Source of the DNA: a virus
Strand: one strand, 5' to 3'
Length of the DNA: 64,000 bases
Virus record (IMG/VR): IMGVR_UViG_3300027816_000098
Location: 1 to 64,000 of that record
Position numbers and translations under genes: made by a program. The notes below the pieces were generated by a model. That model searched no databases. It worked only from the letters and a program-made list of their open reading frames with translations, and had not been told where the DNA came from. Shown here piece by piece: positions 1 through 8,900 of the stretch. How positions within the stretch are numbered: the first letter of the stretch is position 1; each line of letters begins with the position of its first letter.

Positions 1-1534
1 ATAGTTCTTCAAGCAATATATCAATATGGGGAGCATTAATTCTTTCCTCATAAAATAACATAGTTAAATCTTCATAGTGTTTCTTTGCTACAGATAGGGT
101 ATCAGTCTTTATTCCTACCTGTTTTAGTTCCTGTTGAATATCGAATGATTGCCAACGATCGAATGTAACTAAACCTAAATTAAATCCTTGTCTTCTTAAA
201 TCGATAATCCAGTTTTTAACTTCACTAAGATCTACTGGGCCTTCACGTTTTGGTTCCCACCACGCAATTGCATCTACAACTACATGAGGAACTATCTGTT
301 CATAGTTATTAAATGATTGAACATTTACCCATTTATCTACGTGAGCAATTGATACGGCACACTTGTCATGCTTCTGTGCTAAGTCAGCATGAACATAATA
401 AACAACATCTTCTTTTGGTTTAAAGTTAAGATCAAATCTTCTAGAGTGATCCAGTGGATTACGATTTGATAAACCCTTTTCAATCTTATCTCTTGATTTA
501 AAGAATGCATCAGATGATACAGTTGGCATACAGGCAAAACGCATTAATGCATCGCTTGGATCTGTTAGAAATGCTATTTTAAAATCTTCAATCTTTCTTG
601 TAGGATTCATCTCCCATGTTGGTCTGCGTAAAGCAAATACACCAGGGTACTTATATGCCTCTATATGATCTTCATCCCATTCTACTTCAAATGAATTATT
701 TGGATCATCTTCGCTCATGACTGGATTAATTACAAACTTATGTTTTCTAAGAACTGTTTGTTTTTCTGCAACTACATCTTCATATCTTTTAGAAATAAAA
801 TCACCCTTGTATCTAGGAAATGAAAGAAGGATTACCTTTCCATAATCAGGAAAACGAGAGTCTACAGAGCCTCTAAATGCTTTATATAAATTGTCAGCAG
901 TCTTACCTTGATCATTTCCACCTGCACCTTCCATAGAAAAACCAGATATTTCATCAAGCACTGCTAATATTAAGTTTAAACCTTCTGCAGATTCTCTTTC
1001 AGAGTGACCAGAGTAAACAGTAATTGCTTTATTAAATTCCATGTTGTCTACCTTGGCTTCATATTTTCCAGCAAACCATGGTGACTGTTCTATTTTAGAT
1101 TTAAATCCTTTAAAGAATACGTTCTTTGCTTGTTGTGCGTTTACCGCTACGTTAATAAGATCTATTGCATCTCCACTAGGTTTTCCAAAGTATCTAGAAG
1201 GATCTTTCAGGCATAGTAATTTATATACTAAATAGGCACAACCTATTGTAGATGTATGGTCCTTGCCGCTACCCTTTCCACACATAAGAATAACTTCGGA
1301 CTTTGTATATTTTTTATAATGCTCTTCGCCTTTTTCTTTGCCAAGCAATCTAATAATATCTTCTTTTTTATATATCTGGCTCATGCATTCTGCAAGAGTA
1401 TATTGGTACTCAGATAGTTCTGGCTGATTTAGATAATCTTTTCCAGTTACAAATGTTTTAATGTCTACTGGATTTTCTTCAAATGGACTTTCATCCAGTG
1501 CTTCTATAAAGTCACTAAAATCAATCGTTGTCAA
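1..1534 (-). CDS. Terminase large subunit (partial, C-terminus outside window)
   Basis: ATP-driven DNA packaging motor and nuclease that cuts concatemers and pumps DNA through the portal. The reading frame stays open to the window edge, so about 511 residues are visible. I place the start at a TTG at 1534, preceded by GAGGTGG and overlapping the end of the small subunit gene. Around residues 81-92 there is a variant P-loop (CGKGSGKD, with Cys in the usual first Gly position), and near residue 190 a Walker B strand (ILAVLDE). The RNase H-like nuclease domain starts near residue 385 with HADLAQKHDKCAV, followed by a TFDRWQS strand motif. Fold and motifs are typical of phage TerL. It lies about 35 kb away from the portal gene, at the end of the replication cluster. 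Confidence 0.9.
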   Translation of the reverse strand, partial: MTTIDFSDFIEALDESPFEENPVDIKTFVTGKDYLNQPELSEYQYTLAECMSQIYKKEDIIRLLGKEKGEEHYKKYTKSEVILMCGKGSGKDHTSTIGCAYLVYKLLCLKDPSRYFGKPSGDAIDLINVAVNAQQAKNVFFKGFKSKIEQSPWFAGKYEAKVDNMEFNKAITVYSGHSERESAEGLNLILAVLDEISGFSMEGAGGNDQGKTADNLYKAFRGSVDSRFPDYGKVILLSFPRYKGDFISKRYEDVVAEKQTVLRKHKFVINPVMSEDDPNNSFEVEWDEDHIEAYKYPGVFALRRPTWEMNPTRKIEDFKIAFLTDPSDALMRFACMPTVSSDAFFKSRDKIEKGLSNRNPLDHSRRFDLNFKPKEDVVYYVHADLAQKHDKCAVSIAHVDKWVNVQSFNNYEQIVPHVVVDAIAWWEPKREGPVDLSEVKNWIIDLRRQGFNLGLVTFDRWQSFDIQQELKQVGIKTDTLSVAKKHYEDLTMLFYEERINAPHIDILLEEL

Positions 1535-2042
1535 TTACTACCACCTCAGTTTGGATTTCTGAAAGACGTTTCATAATTTCCTCTCTGATTTCTGGATGAC
1601 CTGTTGCAATATCTTTTAATATCTTGATAAGAATATCGTGCTTTCTTTCCATTTCAATAATTTGTTCTGCTATTTCTTTATTGTCTAATAGTCCAGCCTT
1701 TTGTAGCATTTCAAGTCTTTTTGTTTCAATATCTGCAATAAGTTTAATAGATGTAGTTTTTGCTGTAAGATTTGCAGTAGAGTCTGCAGCGTCAATAACT
1801 TCATATGCTTTTTTAATTAATGATGAAAAGTGTTGATCTGCACCAGCAAGTGCTTCTTTTGCTCTTGCGTGAATTGCTTGATTATTGGAAGCCATTACAC
1901 GCCAATCACTTAGTAGTGACATTACTCTTGGTCTAGGAATATCTAGCGATCTAGAAATTTCTGCAGCATCGTGACCTTTTAGATACTCAGAGGCAACCTT
2001 GTTAACCAAGTCTAAATGTTTTACTAAATCATCTGTGCTCAT
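1521..2042 (-). CDS. Probable terminase small subunit
   Basis: A 173-residue protein directly upstream of, and overlapping, the terminase large subunit, which is the main reason for the call. An N-terminal helix-turn-helix is visible around residues 16-45 (HDAAEISRSLDIPRPRVMSL), followed by a helical, charged middle and C-terminal part suited to oligomerisation (KTTSIKLIADIETKRLEMLQ). Small terminase subunits recognise the packaging start on viral DNA and load the large subunit. The ATG at 2042 is preceded by AAGGACATTAG and overlaps the end of the preceding gene. No specific family was recognised beyond the HTH, so the role rests on context. Confidence 0.72.
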   Translation of the reverse strand: MSTDDLVKHLDLVNKVASEYLKGHDAAEISRSLDIPRPRVMSLLSDWRVMASNNQAIHARAKEALAGADQHFSSLIKKAYEVIDAADSTANLTAKTTSIKLIADIETKRLEMLQKAGLLDNKEIAEQIIEMERKHDILIKILKDIATGHPEIREEIMKRLSEIQTEVVVIDND

Positions 2043-2364
2043 CTAATGTCCTTAATAATACAAGGTAGCCAATAAGATCAAGTATTGTATCCTCTGATGC
2101 ATATTCGCTGCCCTTCTTTATTCTATTAAGTTTATCATCAATTCTAATATTAAGTTGTTCTTTTGGCTCTGCCTTACTAAATATATTAATAGGGTGGCTA
2201 TAGGAACTGCCGTATGACTGATTCTTCTTGATAAGTAACTCTGCTATATCAAGGCATTCATCTAGTATCTTTCGACCAGCAGGTGCTTGTGTAGAGATAT
2301 CCCTAATAAACTTCATTCTATCTTCTAGTTGTTTATCTATATCTATTCTAGGATATTCGGCCAT
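2029..2364 (-). CDS. Nmad1/DUF1599-like small helical protein
   Basis: A 111-residue protein. The middle and end resemble the nucleotide-modification-associated domain 1 (DUF1599) pattern: a K-rich start to a YGSSYSHP segment, then IRIDDKLNRIKKG and a closing helix EDTILDLIGYLVLLRTL. Members of that family are common in phages and are linked by context to DNA base metabolism, but no reaction is firmly known. It sits between an HTH protein and the terminase small subunit, with GAGGAAATA as ribosome binding site and overlaps at its end. No base-modification enzymes are visible nearby, so a link to modified DNA is not supported here. Confidence 0.55.
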   Translation of the reverse strand: MAEYPRIDIDKQLEDRMKFIRDISTQAPAGRKILDECLDIAELLIKKNQSYGSSYSHPINIFSKAEPKEQLNIRIDDKLNRIKKGSEYASEDTILDLIGYLVLLRTLDEHR

Positions 2365-2516
2365 TATTTCCTCTTTGTCTTTTTAATTTTAAATTTTGCC
2401 ATGTATACATAGATAGTCTCTGTACTGCATCCGCATTCTTTTGCAACCTCTTCAGGAGTCTTCTTATCATTTATAATCCTTTTTGTTAACCACAATTGAT
2501 TAGTATAGAGTTTCAT
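2364..2516 (-). CDS. Small helix-turn-helix protein
   Basis: A 50-residue basic protein. Nearly the whole length is one helix-turn-helix: KTPEEVAKECGCSTETIYVY followed by a Lys-rich tail. I start it at ATG 2516, just after the RuvC-like gene ends at 2524, rather than at an upstream TTG inside that gene. This resembles HTH domains used by phage regulators or by DNA-end recognition proteins. Its position in the recombination-packaging operon suggests DNA binding, but the target is unknown. Confidence 0.6.
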   Translation of the reverse strand: MKLYTNQLWLTKRIINDKKTPEEVAKECGCSTETIYVYMAKFKIKKTKRK

Positions 2517-2523
2517 TTTATCA

Positions 2524-3135
2524 CTAACCCTGTACCTTGTCAACATTTGTAGGTTCGTTTGCAAGTTTATGCCAGTTATTACTTGAGTACCATCCGATTG
2601 CTATAGAGTCAGCAACATCGTCATCTTCAACACTTAAATCAAACTCTATATTTATTTTCTTTATAGTTCTTGCTTTTCTAAATTCTCTTTCTTTTTGTTT
2701 ATACCAAGAGAATGATTTGTCATGACCGTATAAATCTCTAATAGCCAACTTTTCTTCTTTTTTAAGTTTGCCATTTCCTATCCAATTTTGCCAAGCAACT
2801 GGAGAGCAAGATGCTACAACCCTGTTTCCAGAGGTTTGTGCTGATCCTACAATTGCTCCTTGAACTAAAGCCAAGTTCATAGCAGTTTTTTGTGAGTTTG
2901 TATATATAGCAGACTCTATAACTATTGCATCTATTTCAAAGTCTTTTAAAAATGGTATTAATTTTCTGCATGCATCCCCAGCCTTTTCGTATACATGCTT
3001 TCCATGAAAATTAATTTTACCAAACTTGTGTAAAACTCCTTCTTTAAATATAGAAAATGCCATAGAGTTAGTTGAAGCATCTATAGCCATAATAGTTTTA
3101 GGGTGTCCAATATATAATAGTTTATTCTTTTTCAT
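2524..3135 (-). CDS. RuvC-like Holliday junction resolvase
   Basis: An RNase H-fold endonuclease expected to cut four-way junctions or branched DNA before packaging. With the start at ATG 3135 (AAAGGAT about 9 bases upstream), the acidic residues typical of the family are visible: Asp19 in MAIDAST, Glu74 in IVIESAIY, and an acidic run EDDDVADS near residues 169-176. Each lies at the end of a predicted strand or on the final helix, as in RuvC. Length of about 203 residues is slightly longer than cellular RuvC. It overlaps the upstream Zn-finger gene and belongs to the recombination cluster with the RecA-like and Cas4-like proteins. Confidence 0.82.
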   Translation of the reverse strand: MKKNKLLYIGHPKTIMAIDASTNSMAFSIFKEGVLHKFGKINFHGKHVYEKAGDACRKLIPFLKDFEIDAIVIESAIYTNSQKTAMNLALVQGAIVGSAQTSGNRVVASCSPVAWQNWIGNGKLKKEEKLAIRDLYGHDKSFSWYKQKEREFRKARTIKKINIEFDLSVEDDDVADSIAIGWYSSNNWHKLANEPTNVDKVQG

Positions 3136-3415
3136 AATCAAAATATCCTTTAATTTCTTTCATTAGTTTATCTACCTGTTTATTATTTACAAGGCAACTA
3201 TCACAAAATTTAGAATCATTATATACGCTTAGCAATGTATTACATCCCCCAGCACATCTTCTTTCTTTTTTAAGCCTAGTTCTAAATTTAGACTGATGAT
3301 ACCTTTGTGATATCTTTTGTTTTGTTGAATTGGTTCTACAGTCGGATGAACAATAGATTTGGTTTCTAATATGAGAATCAAATTCTTTTTCACACCACTG
3401 ACATACCTTTATCAT
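3122..3415 (-). CDS. Small two-zinc-motif protein
   Basis: A 97-residue basic protein with two likely Zn-binding knuckles: CQWCEKEF with YCSSDCR near the N-terminus (residues 5-26), and CAGGC with FCDSCL near residues 54-74. The stretch between is rich in Lys, Arg and Gln. No HNH catalytic His-Asn motif can be seen, so I do not call it an endonuclease. Its start overlaps the end of the Cas4-like gene in an ATGA-type junction and its end overlaps the RuvC-like gene, so it is probably co-translated with the recombination proteins. The function is unknown; nucleic-acid binding is inferred. Confidence 0.6.
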   Translation of the reverse strand: MIKVCQWCEKEFDSHIRNQIYCSSDCRTNSTKQKISQRYHQSKFRTRLKKERRCAGGCNTLLSVYNDSKFCDSCLVNNKQVDKLMKEIKGYFDYEKE

Positions 3416-4191
3416 TCAAGATCTTTCCTAGACTCAATCTTGATATCGCCCACTGGCTTTGTTTGACATACCTTGAGGAACATGCAGCCTTTACAATCTC
3501 TAGAGTTATATTTAACTCTGTATGGATTCTCTGGTAGTTTTCCTTCCTTAAACGCAGCCTCTACACTTTTCATCCAGTCAAAGAAGTAGTTTACAAAGTC
3601 TTTATACTTTTGATTTAGTCTGATAGGGAACATTAACATTTCATGATTGTTTTTATTCTCATATATTAATATTCCAAATGCTTGCTTCATAATTTTCATA
3701 TAGATTAGTAGTTGTTCTATATGGTAATTAGCAGGCTTCTTAGTTCTTTGAAATCCCTCATCTGTTTTAGTTTTAATTTCAGTAAGAATATTTTGATCAT
3801 TCCATTTGATAACAGCATCTGTTTTACCAGATATGGTTGGGTTTTCATATTTTAACTGTGCTTCTTTTGTTACTAATATGCCAGCATTTTCCATTGCTGT
3901 TTCAATTCTTGTGTGTCTGTCTGATCCAGAGTCCATATTAGCAACTTCATACCAAGTATTAGTATTTTCTGCTTCATTACCCTCAAACCATAGATACCAC
4001 ATTCTAGGGCATTTGCCAGCCCCATACGTTAATCCAGAGGGTGTAAACCCTGTTCTCTTAGCAAAGTATGGACCTTTTTTATGCTCATACCCGTCATGAA
4101 TCTTATCTATAATTTCATTTAAATTTATACTGCTTTCATCACTATGTTTCTCATCTTTAGACAAAATCTTATTAACTAATTTTTTTGACAT
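3412..4191 (-). CDS. Cas4/RecB-like PD-(D/E)XK exonuclease with Fe-S cysteines
   Basis: A 259-residue nuclease. The core is visible as Asp125 in GKTDAVI, Glu138 and Lys140 in LTEIK, and a QLLIY motif at residues 160-164. An N-terminal Cys61 (KCPRMWY) and a C-terminal trio Cys233, Cys236 and Cys242 (DCKGCMFLKVC) match the four-cysteine iron-sulfur arrangement of Cas4 and AddB nucleases. Phage proteins of this kind resect DNA ends for recombination. No Cas1, Cas2 or CRISPR repeats occur here, so this is a recombination enzyme, not part of a CRISPR system. It lies between a small unknown gene and a Zn protein in the recombination operon. Confidence 0.82.
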   Translation of the reverse strand: MSKKLVNKILSKDEKHSDESSINLNEIIDKIHDGYEHKKGPYFAKRTGFTPSGLTYGAGKCPRMWYLWFEGNEAENTNTWYEVANMDSGSDRHTRIETAMENAGILVTKEAQLKYENPTISGKTDAVIKWNDQNILTEIKTKTDEGFQRTKKPANYHIEQLLIYMKIMKQAFGILIYENKNNHEMLMFPIRLNQKYKDFVNYFFDWMKSVEAAFKEGKLPENPYRVKYNSRDCKGCMFLKVCQTKPVGDIKIESRKDLE

Positions 4192-4502
4192 TAGAATGAC
4201 CTTACACTATATTTAAGGGCATCAACTAGTTTATCTATTGCTTCTCTTGCAGAGTAGTATAGATTCTTTTTTACCCTTTCATCTTTTTTAACATGCGAAT
4301 ACCAAGAGGCAAGCATGCCAAACTTAGCAGAATATGCTTGCAGTTGGGTAATTAGTAGCGTAGCCTTTTGTGGCGGAATATCTGGATTAGAGATTAACTT
4401 AGCAACAACTACAAGTGCATTGGTTAATTCTTCATCTTTCATGTATTCTGATATATCGTTTAATCCTGTAACCTTGTTTAATATCTCAACTGTTGTTTCC
4501 AT
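4191..4502 (-). CDS. Hypothetical protein
   Basis: A 103-residue, mostly alpha-helical protein that I do not recognise. There are no cysteines, no transmembrane segments and no known catalytic motif; the C-terminal part contains alternating charged and hydrophobic residues (REAIDKLVDALKYS). It starts inside the end of the PDDEXK gene and ends on the start of the Cas4-like gene, so it sits between two nuclease genes and is probably co-expressed with them. A role as an accessory subunit to one of these nucleases is possible but is only an inference from position. Confidence 0.55.
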   Translation of the reverse strand: METTVEILNKVTGLNDISEYMKDEELTNALVVVAKLISNPDIPPQKATLLITQLQAYSAKFGMLASWYSHVKKDERVKKNLYYSAREAIDKLVDALKYSVRSF

Positions 4503-4788
4503 TGCTCTCTCTCAATTGCTCAAAAACTTGCCATTCTATTATAGCAAGTCTAACCTTTTTGTTTCCTTCTCCTAAAACTACCATTAATGCTGGATTCTTT
4601 TTTCTATCTACCTTCATTGTGTCAGACACAATCTTTGCCCAAGAATCTTGGCTCACAGAATATGATTTAGAATATTCTTTGACGTCTACAACAAAATCAT
4701 CTAGTGATCCGTCAGCCTTAACTGGTCCTCTTCCTGAATTAATGTGTTGCTTGGCACCAATACGCTTTAGTTCTCCACGCTCACTCAT
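4486..4788 (-). CDS. Small PDDEXK-family endonuclease-like protein
   Basis: A 100-residue protein resembling the compact phage PDDEXK endonuclease-like family: a Gly-rich start (NSGRGPVKADGSLDD), an acidic-Lys pair in the strand VVDVKEY (Asp35 and Lys37), a Ser-rich turn and helix SQDSWAKIVSDTMK, and a final strand PALMVVL. These elements follow the order expected for a minimal PD-(D/E)XK core of the Holliday junction resolvase type. The start ATG at 4788 overlaps the stop of the upstream 56-residue gene as TAATG. It would give this phage a second structure-specific nuclease beside the RuvC-like protein. Confidence 0.62.
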   Translation of the reverse strand: MSERGELKRIGAKQHINSGRGPVKADGSLDDFVVDVKEYSKSYSVSQDSWAKIVSDTMKVDRKKNPALMVVLGEGNKKVRLAIIEWQVFEQLRESNGNNS

Positions 4789-4958
4789 TAATATCCCCTT
4801 ACGTTAAAATTAACTTTAGATAAATGTTTTTCTTGACACATCCAAGTTAACTCCTGTTTTTCTTTGTACATTCTTGCTGTTGCAACTATTGCTTTACATG
4901 TATGGCAAATAAACTTACCATTGTATAAAGAATATCTATACGTTGATGGCTGATTCAA
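4788..4958 (-). CDS. 56-residue Zn-knuckle protein
   Basis: A short gene in the apparent gap between the RecA-like gene and the PDDEXK gene. A continuous frame begins at TTG 4958, inside the end of the RecA-like gene, and ends in a TAATG overlap with the next ATG. The protein has a CxxC at residues 18-21 (FICHTCK) and a second pair Cys41 and His45 (WMCQEKH), giving a plausible CCCH zinc site. The tight overlap on both sides and the Zn pattern support a real gene. The function is unknown; other small Zn proteins in this operon suggest nucleic-acid binding. Confidence 0.6.
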   Translation of the reverse strand: MNQPSTYRYSLYNGKFICHTCKAIVATARMYKEKQELTWMCQEKHLSKVNFNVRGY

Positions 4959-5946
4959 GTTCTTTTAGTTTCTCTGGATTTTCTTTTAGGTATTCAATTA
5001 CTTTTGCTCTGCCCTGTAGTCTTTCACCCAAAACTGTATACCAAGCACCACCCTTTTCGATGATACCTAGAAGTTCTGCAGTATCTACAAGATCTGCTGT
5101 CTTATCAACACCTGTCATGCTTCCACCAAAATAAAAGTCATATGATCCACTTAAAAATGCTGGACCAGTTTTATTAAAGTCAACGTGCCAGTTTACAACA
5201 CGTCCAACCTTTTCTTCAATAAGTTTATCTCCAACCTGTATCTTTCCTTTAATTGCTTGGTTTTCTGATTCGCTAGACCACAACTTAATAACTGTGCTAG
5301 AAAAGAACTTAACTGCTTGACCACCTGTTGGAACATGCGATGCATACATGGCACCGATATTGTTTCTTTGTTGTGAAATTAAAACTAATAATGTTTGATT
5401 TTCTTGATTGTTAGCATAGTTAAGCATCTTGACTGCATTGGTCATATCTCTTGCTTCAGCACCAATCTGCTTAGTATTTTCTAACTGCTTTAATTCAGTA
5501 GAATCTTTTTCAAAGTAAATTGCTGGAAGCAGTGCAGAGATAGAGTCTACAATTAATACATCTACTTTTGCTTTCATTAATTGTGTAGCAACATCGACCA
5601 TATCATTAATAGTTCTTGCTTCTGAATAGATTAATTTATCTGTATCTACCCCTAGTTTTGTAGCCCACTCTGGATCAAATGATTGCTCAGCGTCAATCCA
5701 AGCACACACCTTACCTTCTTTTTGTGCTTCACCAATCATCTGTAAACAGAATGATGATTTACCTGCTGATTTATTTCCCCAAATTAATATCTGTCTACCA
5801 TAACCAACTCCACCCTTTAGTGCATTATTAAGACTGATGCTGGGTGTTTTTTGTTTTTTAACTTCTACTTCTGTAGCATTGCTTACTCTTTTTCTTAATT
5901 CAGGATCTAACTGAGATAAGAAGTCTTCTATTTCTATTGTTTTCAT
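4936..5946 (-). CDS. RecA/UvsX-like recombinase
   Basis: A 336-residue recombinase that would form filaments on single-stranded DNA and drive strand exchange in recombination-dependent replication and repair. A Walker A loop is at residues 57-64 (GNKSAGKS) and a Walker B strand near 129-138 (VDVLIVDSISAL). An acidic motif WIDAEQSFDPEW lies between them, as in RecA. The length is close to bacterial RecA, though the C-terminal part is short. ATG 5946 is preceded by AGATAGG. Together with the SSB-like, Cas4-like and RuvC-like proteins it makes a self-contained recombination set. Confidence 0.92.
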   Translation of the reverse strand: MKTIEIEDFLSQLDPELRKRVSNATEVEVKKQKTPSISLNNALKGGVGYGRQILIWGNKSAGKSSFCLQMIGEAQKEGKVCAWIDAEQSFDPEWATKLGVDTDKLIYSEARTINDMVDVATQLMKAKVDVLIVDSISALLPAIYFEKDSTELKQLENTKQIGAEARDMTNAVKMLNYANNQENQTLLVLISQQRNNIGAMYASHVPTGGQAVKFFSSTVIKLWSSESENQAIKGKIQVGDKLIEEKVGRVVNWHVDFNKTGPAFLSGSYDFYFGGSMTGVDKTADLVDTAELLGIIEKGGAWYTVLGERLQGRAKVIEYLKENPEKLKELESAINV

Positions 5947-5958
5947 ATACCTATCTTT

Positions 5959-8900
5959 CTAGTTTGCCATTACTTCTCGTAATATTTCTGTTCCATCTTT
6001 TGATGTTTCAAAGGTCATTTTCTTAGCCTTGCCTGGCTCACACTTCATAAAGCCTTCTGAATATTTTGTAGGAAATATAACAATAGATTTCATGTCTCTA
6101 CTTGTATCTGCAACGATCATATTGGCCATCTTTTTTCCTGCTTTTGTTGTTCTTGACTTAAATGATACCACATAGTACTCTTCTCCGCTATATGGTAAAG
6201 TTTTATAGTTTAAGAATTTAATTAATGGATTAGATAGCGAATCTTTTATATCATCTATTGTTACTGCTTCCATAATTCTATTATTAGCAACAGCAATAAT
6301 ATAAGTTTTTCCCGCTTCAATCTTTGTTTCTTCGTCATCAAATACTCCAAGAAGACCAGTTGAATCCATAATTTCTACACGAGACCAGCCCTTACCTCTT
6401 TTAATATTTTTAATAACACCCATCAATATATACACACCAGTTTCTTCAAAGTCTTCTATCTCGTCTATATAAGCATAGTAGTGTTGTGGTACTGTTGTTT
6501 TAAATTCGGGAAGGTTTAAATACTCGTATAAACTTTCTCTTATCTTTTTTTCATCTCTAGGATTATCCGTAAAGGTTAATGCACCTACAGCATCAAGTGC
6601 TGCTAGTGATCTTGAATTAACCCCACTTCCTTTTGTAAATACAAAATCATAAAATTCTTGATATGAATTAAATGGTCTTCTTGCCATAATCTTAGAAGAT
6701 ATATTGTCTGATATCCATTTGATAGCAGATAATCCTATTCTTATTCCATTACCCTCGATCTTAAAATCACTATCTGACTCATTAATGTGGGGTAGTTTTA
6801 AGGCTATGCCCATTCTTTTTGCTTCAATCAAGTATTCTGTTCTAGCATCTTTATCTTGTTCATTCTTTAATAATGAATACATAAACTCGATGCCATAATA
6901 ATATTTTAACCATGCTGTCCAATATGAAAGCATTGAGTATGCAACAGCATGAGACTTATTAAATGAGTACCCTGCGTGAGCCTCAAAATCATGCCATAGT
7001 CCCTCTGCTTTGAATGGAGTAATATGTTTTGATGCACCAGTCACAAACTTGTCTTTAAATTCGTCAAATTCTTTTGCATCCTTTTTCTTACCAATAATTT
7101 TACGAACCTTGTCTGCTTCGGCCATACTCATTCCACCCAAGCCAACACATGCCTGCATAACTTGTTCTTGGTATAAAACACATCCATAAGTATCTTTAGT
7201 AAACTTTTGCATAATAGGATGTATATGCTCAGTTATTTCTCTACCATGTTTTCTAGCAAGATATGACTTACCAATTGTATTCATAGCACCTGGTCTTACA
7301 AGAGCATTGGAGGCTGCAAGTTCATCTAAGTTACTTACACCCATCTTTACCAACAAGTTTGTGTATGGTGTTGCTTCACACTGAAACACTCCTTTAGTTC
7401 TTCCATCTGAAAGCATCTCATACACTTTTGGATCATCTAAAGGTATTTCTTTTAACTTAATATTAATCTTATGTCTTTTCTTAATTATTTTTAAGGTATC
7501 ATCAATAACAGTTAAGGTTTTTAATCCAAGAACATCTAGTTTGATCAATCCAATATCTGCTGCCTCTTCCATATCAACTGCTACTACTGGAATTCTTTCC
7601 TTGCTTCCTGGGGCTGATCTTGTTTCTAATGGTGCATACTTAAAGATTGGTTCTTTTGCTGTTACAACACCAGCAGCGTGAATACCAGTACCACGAATAC
7701 GACCACGAAGTTGTTCACCGTATCTGACTACGTCTGGATATTTTAATCTAAACCACTGTGCATTTTTGCTTGTAATAAAATCGTCCCAGTCGTCTACTGT
7801 TTTTAAAACTTTATTTACTTCTGATAGTGGTATATTAAATGCTCTAGAAACATCTCTTACAATACCCTTACCTTTAAACATTAAGAATGTTGCAATGGAC
7901 GCTACGTTTTTATACTGTGATTCAAGATAAGACTTAACTTCATCTCTTCTACTATCTGCGATGTCCGAATCAATATCTGGAAAGTCATTACGTTCTGGAT
8001 TGATAAATCTAAAAAATAGCAATCCATACTCTAATGGGTCAACATCTGTGATTCCAAGTACGTAACAAATTAATGATCCCGCTGCAGAACCTCGACCAGG
8101 TCCAACCAAGATTCCTTGTTCCTTAGCCCAGTTAAGCATATTAGATACAATTAAAAAGTATGAAGAAAAGTTTTTATCTCTAATAATATCTAACTCTTCT
8201 TGCATTCTTTCTCTATATTCTGGCTTATTATATAATCCTTTTTGTTCCATACCTTTTAATACTAGGTCAACTAAACCTTGATGTGGATCATCAATTTTTG
8301 CAGGTAGTAAGTCTAAGCCGCTAACAATCTCATATTCTTCTACTTTGTTTGCAATTTCAATAGTGTTAGTATAAATGTCTTCTCTTTTTATACCTTGCAT
8401 ACTCATTGCTTGCTTCATTTCTTCATATGAAAGTAAGTGAATATCAAATGATCTAAATGACATAAATCTATCTTCACCGTATAGGTAATCAAGACGCTTC
8501 ATAACATCATCTATCTTTTGAGACTTTTCAAACTTAGCATCTTTAGTTAATTTTGCATGTGTATTTAAAAGAAGCATAATTTCTTGAATAACCTTTTGAT
8601 CTGTGCTGGCGTGGTGGCAATCAGGTGTTACTACTGATTTAATATCCATACTATCAGCCAAAGCAAGTAATTCATTGTTAAGTTCTTTTGAGTTATGTGG
8701 CATCACTTCAACATAAAAATCATCTTTAAATGTATCCTTAAACCATTTCAAAAGTCTTTTTGCTTCTGCATACTCATTGAACTCTAAAGCCTTAGCAATG
8801 AGGCCAGACATACATGCTGATAAAACTATTAATCCATCTTTATATTTTTCTAATAATTCAAAATCTATTCTAGGCTTGCTGTAGTATCCCTCTGTCCAAG

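Noticed and set aside
3412-4191. Cas4-like protein as part of a CRISPR system
   Set aside because: No Cas1, Cas2, effector gene or repeat array is visible; context is phage recombination.
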